This document shows positions 6,055 to 7,888 of a stretch of 7,888 bases of DNA, piece after piece. The notes under the pieces were generated by a model that saw only the letters and a list, made by a program, of their open reading frames with translations, was not told where the DNA came from and ran no database searches. This DNA comes from Desulfovibrio sp. (GTDB lineage: Bacteria > Desulfobacterota > Desulfovibrionia > Desulfovibrionales > Desulfovibrionaceae). Made by a program: the position numbers and the translations under genes. Every line of letters begins with the position of its first letter. The first letter of the stretch is position 1. The stretch is from NCBI GenBank assembly GCA_022837365.1, contig JALHHV010000257.1, forward strand, positions 1 to 7,888, in the 5' to 3' direction.

Positions 6055-7365
6055 ATGCGTGATTGGCAGCAAGCCCTCGGCGCCAGGCGCAAGATACGCG
6101 ACCCGCTGTACGGGTATGTGTATCTTACGGAAGAAGAGCGAAAGATCGTCGATACGCCGATCTTCCAGCGCTTGCGTAGGGTGGGGCAGCTTGCGTTGAC
6201 CAAGTACGTGTACCCGGCCGCCGAGCATTCGCGCTTCGTCCATTCGCTGGGGGCCATGCACTGCGCGACGCAGATATTTACCGGAATCGTCGGCAACTCG
6301 GCCGCCGATATGGGGCTTGATCAGGGTGACCAGATCAACAACCTGAAAAGACTGCGGTTTGCCGCCCTGCTGCATGACATAGGGCATGTGGCCTTTTCCC
6401 ATGCGGCCGAGGACATGGTGCTTTCACCGCTCAAGCACGAGCATTTGGGGCGGTACATCATCGAGAACCATGCCCCCATAGCGGAAGTGCTGGACGAGCA
6501 CGCCACCCCGGTCATCGGCATTCTGTCGGACCAGTTCCTTGCGAAATACCAGTTGCTGCACCAGATCATTTCCGGACATCTGGATGCGGACCGTGCCGAT
6601 TACCTGATGCGCGATTCCCACGCGTGCGGGGTGAAGTACGGCGAATACGACGTGGCGCGTTACATGCAGGCGTTCGGGGCCACGCGGCAGGACGGCATGC
6701 TCAAGCTGTTCGTCAACGAACGTGACGTGTTCGTCGTCGAAGCGTTCCTGATGGCGCGGTATCATTACAACATGCAGGTTCCGTATCACCGTACCCGTAC
6801 GGGATACGACCTGGTGCTGAAACGTTTCTTCAGGGAATTCCTGCCTACGTGGGAAGACGCGCAACTTGACCTCGACTGGGCGAACGGCGTGTTCACCCGC
6901 GTCAACCTGGAAAAATTCGAGTGGTTCGACGACTACACGATTTTCGGCCACATCAAGCGGGAAGCGCGCGCAGGCAACCCTTGGGCCAAGATGCTGCTGC
7001 GCGGCGGGCACCTTTGCCCCGTGTACGATACGACCAGCACCGTGACCGGGGCCGAAGAAGACTACAAGGCCATTGTCGAGCAGTTGAAGGCGGCGGGGTT
7101 GCGCGCGGACGAGGACTTTTTCCACTGGATGAAAACGGAACAGGTGTCCAAGCTGGCGGTTTCCGGCGACGAGGGAAACGAATCCCGGCCCAACCAGGAA
7201 ACGATCTATGTCCGGACAAAGGACGCCGGCCTTGTTGACATCATGTCCTATTCGCCTATCCTCTCTGCCCTTCGCCCGGTGACAATCTACCGGATTTATA
7301 CTACCGAATCGCACAGGGCCATGGCAGAAGAACTGGTCAGGAAGACCTGCGGCAAAGCGTGCTAG
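6055..7365 (+). CDS. HD-domain phosphohydrolase, COG1078 type (EF1143/YwfO-like, probable dNTP triphosphohydrolase)
   Basis: This metal-dependent HD-superfamily enzyme most resembles Enterococcus faecalis EF1143 and Bacillus YwfO. EF1143 hydrolyses dNTPs to deoxynucleosides and triphosphate. The opening RRKIRDPLYGYVYL, then QRLRRVGQL (38-46) and EHSRFVHSLG (57-66), are typical. Metal-ligand positions by analogy with EF1143 are His63, His107-Asp108 (in LLHDIGHVAFSH, 105-116) and Asp177 (in SGHLDADRADYLMRDS, 173-188), followed by G-x-x-Y-G-x-x-D. All are present, so the enzyme looks active. The C-terminal DAGLVDIMSYSPILSAL (about 393-409) matches the end of EF1143. The length of 436 residues is near EF1143's. 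Codon use differs from the transporter genes: more TTG, CGT, ATA and T- or A-ending codons, and lower GC. It probably forms an operon with the gene 12 bp downstream. The substrate (dGTP, all dNTPs or another nucleotide) cannot be read from the sequence. Confidence 0.9.
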   Translation: MRDWQQALGARRKIRDPLYGYVYLTEEERKIVDTPIFQRLRRVGQLALTKYVYPAAEHSRFVHSLGAMHCATQIFTGIVGNSAADMGLDQGDQINNLKRLRFAALLHDIGHVAFSHAAEDMVLSPLKHEHLGRYIIENHAPIAEVLDEHATPVIGILSDQFLAKYQLLHQIISGHLDADRADYLMRDSHACGVKYGEYDVARYMQAFGATRQDGMLKLFVNERDVFVVEAFLMARYHYNMQVPYHRTRTGYDLVLKRFFREFLPTWEDAQLDLDWANGVFTRVNLEKFEWFDDYTIFGHIKREARAGNPWAKMLLRGGHLCPVYDTTSTVTGAEEDYKAIVEQLKAAGLRADEDFFHWMKTEQVSKLAVSGDEGNESRPNQETIYVRTKDAGLVDIMSYSPILSALRPVTIYRIYTTESHRAMAEELVRKTCGKAC

Positions 7366-7371
7366 AAGGAG
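7366..7371 (+). promoter_or_regulatory. Ribosome binding site of the YwgA/Panacea-like gene
   Basis: AAGGAG starts on the base after the stop codon of the HD gene and lies 6 bp before the ATG at 7378. This strong, tightly placed site fixes the start of the last gene and argues that the pair is translated from one mRNA. Confidence 0.8.
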
Positions 7372-7377
7372 CAGGAC

Positions 7378-7888
7378 ATGGCTGACCTGAATCGGCAGAT
7401 AGTCTGCGAACTGCTGGACGTCATGCAGGAACACGGCGTGGAGTTGACCAAGATCAACATCCAGAAGACCGCGTATTTCCTGACGGCGTGGGGCGTGTCG
7501 CTGGGATTGCGGTTTCACCCCTACACCTATGGTCCGTATTCGGGCGAGCTGTCGCGTTGCCTCGAAGACCTCGCCTTCTGGGACAACCTGGCGAAGAAGG
7601 ACGACAAGACCTACGAGGTGCGCGAACTCCCCGAGCGCCCGACCCTGCGGGCGGACGACAAGGCGCGCATCCGTGCGTGCGTGACGGCCCTGTACGACGC
7701 CATACTTGGCAAGAACGCGCCGGGCTTTGACGAGATGGAAATCTACGGCACCGTGCTGTACTGCCGGAACGCGCTCAAGGCTGCGGCCGAAGACGTCACC
7801 GAGGACGCCATCCTGAAGCAGTTCAAGGCATGGAAAGGCGATACCTATCCCGATGCGAAGGTGCGCGCCGCCATTCAGAACCTTGAGC
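7378..7888 (+). CDS. YwgA-like / Panacea (DUF4065)-like protein, 3' end outside the window
   Basis: The frame from 7378 is open for 170 codons and runs off the window end, so the product is incomplete. It starts MADLNRQIVCELLDVMQEHG. Residues 24-35 (TKINIQKTAYFL) correspond to the K-x-Q-K-x-x-Y-F-L core of the Panacea/DUF4065 and YwgA groups. HPYTYGPYSGEL (47-58) matches their Y-G-P-Y-S turn, followed by a helix LSRCLEDLAFW. A later FKAWKG...AKVRAAIQNL segment, as far as the window shows it, resembles the end of such proteins. There is no signal peptide and no membrane segment. Panacea proteins act as antitoxins for many unrelated toxins; YwgA is uncharacterised as far as I know. In Bacillus subtilis ywgA lies close to ywfO, which encodes a relative of the upstream HD enzyme (from memory), so this pairing may be ancient. 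A role as partner or inhibitor of the HD enzyme is inference. Confidence 0.75.
   Translation, partial: MADLNRQIVCELLDVMQEHGVELTKINIQKTAYFLTAWGVSLGLRFHPYTYGPYSGELSRCLEDLAFWDNLAKKDDKTYEVRELPERPTLRADDKARIRACVTALYDAILGKNAPGFDEMEIYGTVLYCRNALKAAAEDVTEDAILKQFKAWKGDTYPDAKVRAAIQNLE

Noticed and set aside
6424..7518. Reverse-strand 364-codon frame opposite the HD gene
   Set aside because: The HD protein on the + strand matches its family from end to end. The reverse translation shows no recognisable domain.
7488..7730. 80-codon + strand frame inside the last gene
   Set aside because: It is in a different frame from the YwgA/Panacea-like protein, is Arg/Pro/Gly-rich and has no ribosome site.

Overview
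The window is high-GC DNA with a strong preference for G or C at third codon positions, and every recognisable gene is on the + strand. Codon use and the look of the transporter proteins suggest a delta-proteobacterial sulfate reducer of the Desulfovibrio/Nitratidesulfovibrio type. This is an inference from composition and remembered family sequences; no marker gene proves it.

Positions 22-6023 carry a complete five-gene Opp/Dpp-type ABC importer in the order binding protein, permease 1, permease 2, ATPase 1, ATPase 2. The secreted binding protein (22-1584) is followed at once by a good intrinsic terminator (1594-1626) and then by 558 bp without a convincing gene. The two permeases (2143-3078 and 3080-4000) and two ATPases (4004-4990 and 5004-6023) then follow with 1-13 bp gaps as one transcription unit. 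The binding protein captures a peptide-like substrate in the periplasm, the permease heterodimer forms the channel, and the ATPase heterodimer powers uptake. Both ATPases end in the same four-cysteine pattern, C-x5-C-x6-C-x17-C, of the kind that holds an iron-sulfur cluster in a characterised DppD. The first permease appears to have lost most of its first membrane helix and the conserved GDP motif through a small in-frame deletion.

From 6055 the character changes. A 436-residue HD-domain phosphohydrolase (COG1078, EF1143/YwfO-like, probably a dNTP triphosphohydrolase) starts 31 bp after the last transporter gene. It has visibly lower GC and weaker third-position bias. Twelve bp later comes a small gene, cut by the window end, that resembles the YwgA / Panacea-DUF4065 group. 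This two-gene unit is the most interesting part of the window. A nucleotide-hydrolysing HD enzyme paired with a Panacea/YwgA-like partner, in DNA of different composition behind a housekeeping operon, is a candidate defence or toxin-antitoxin-like module. That role is a hypothesis, not something the sequence proves.
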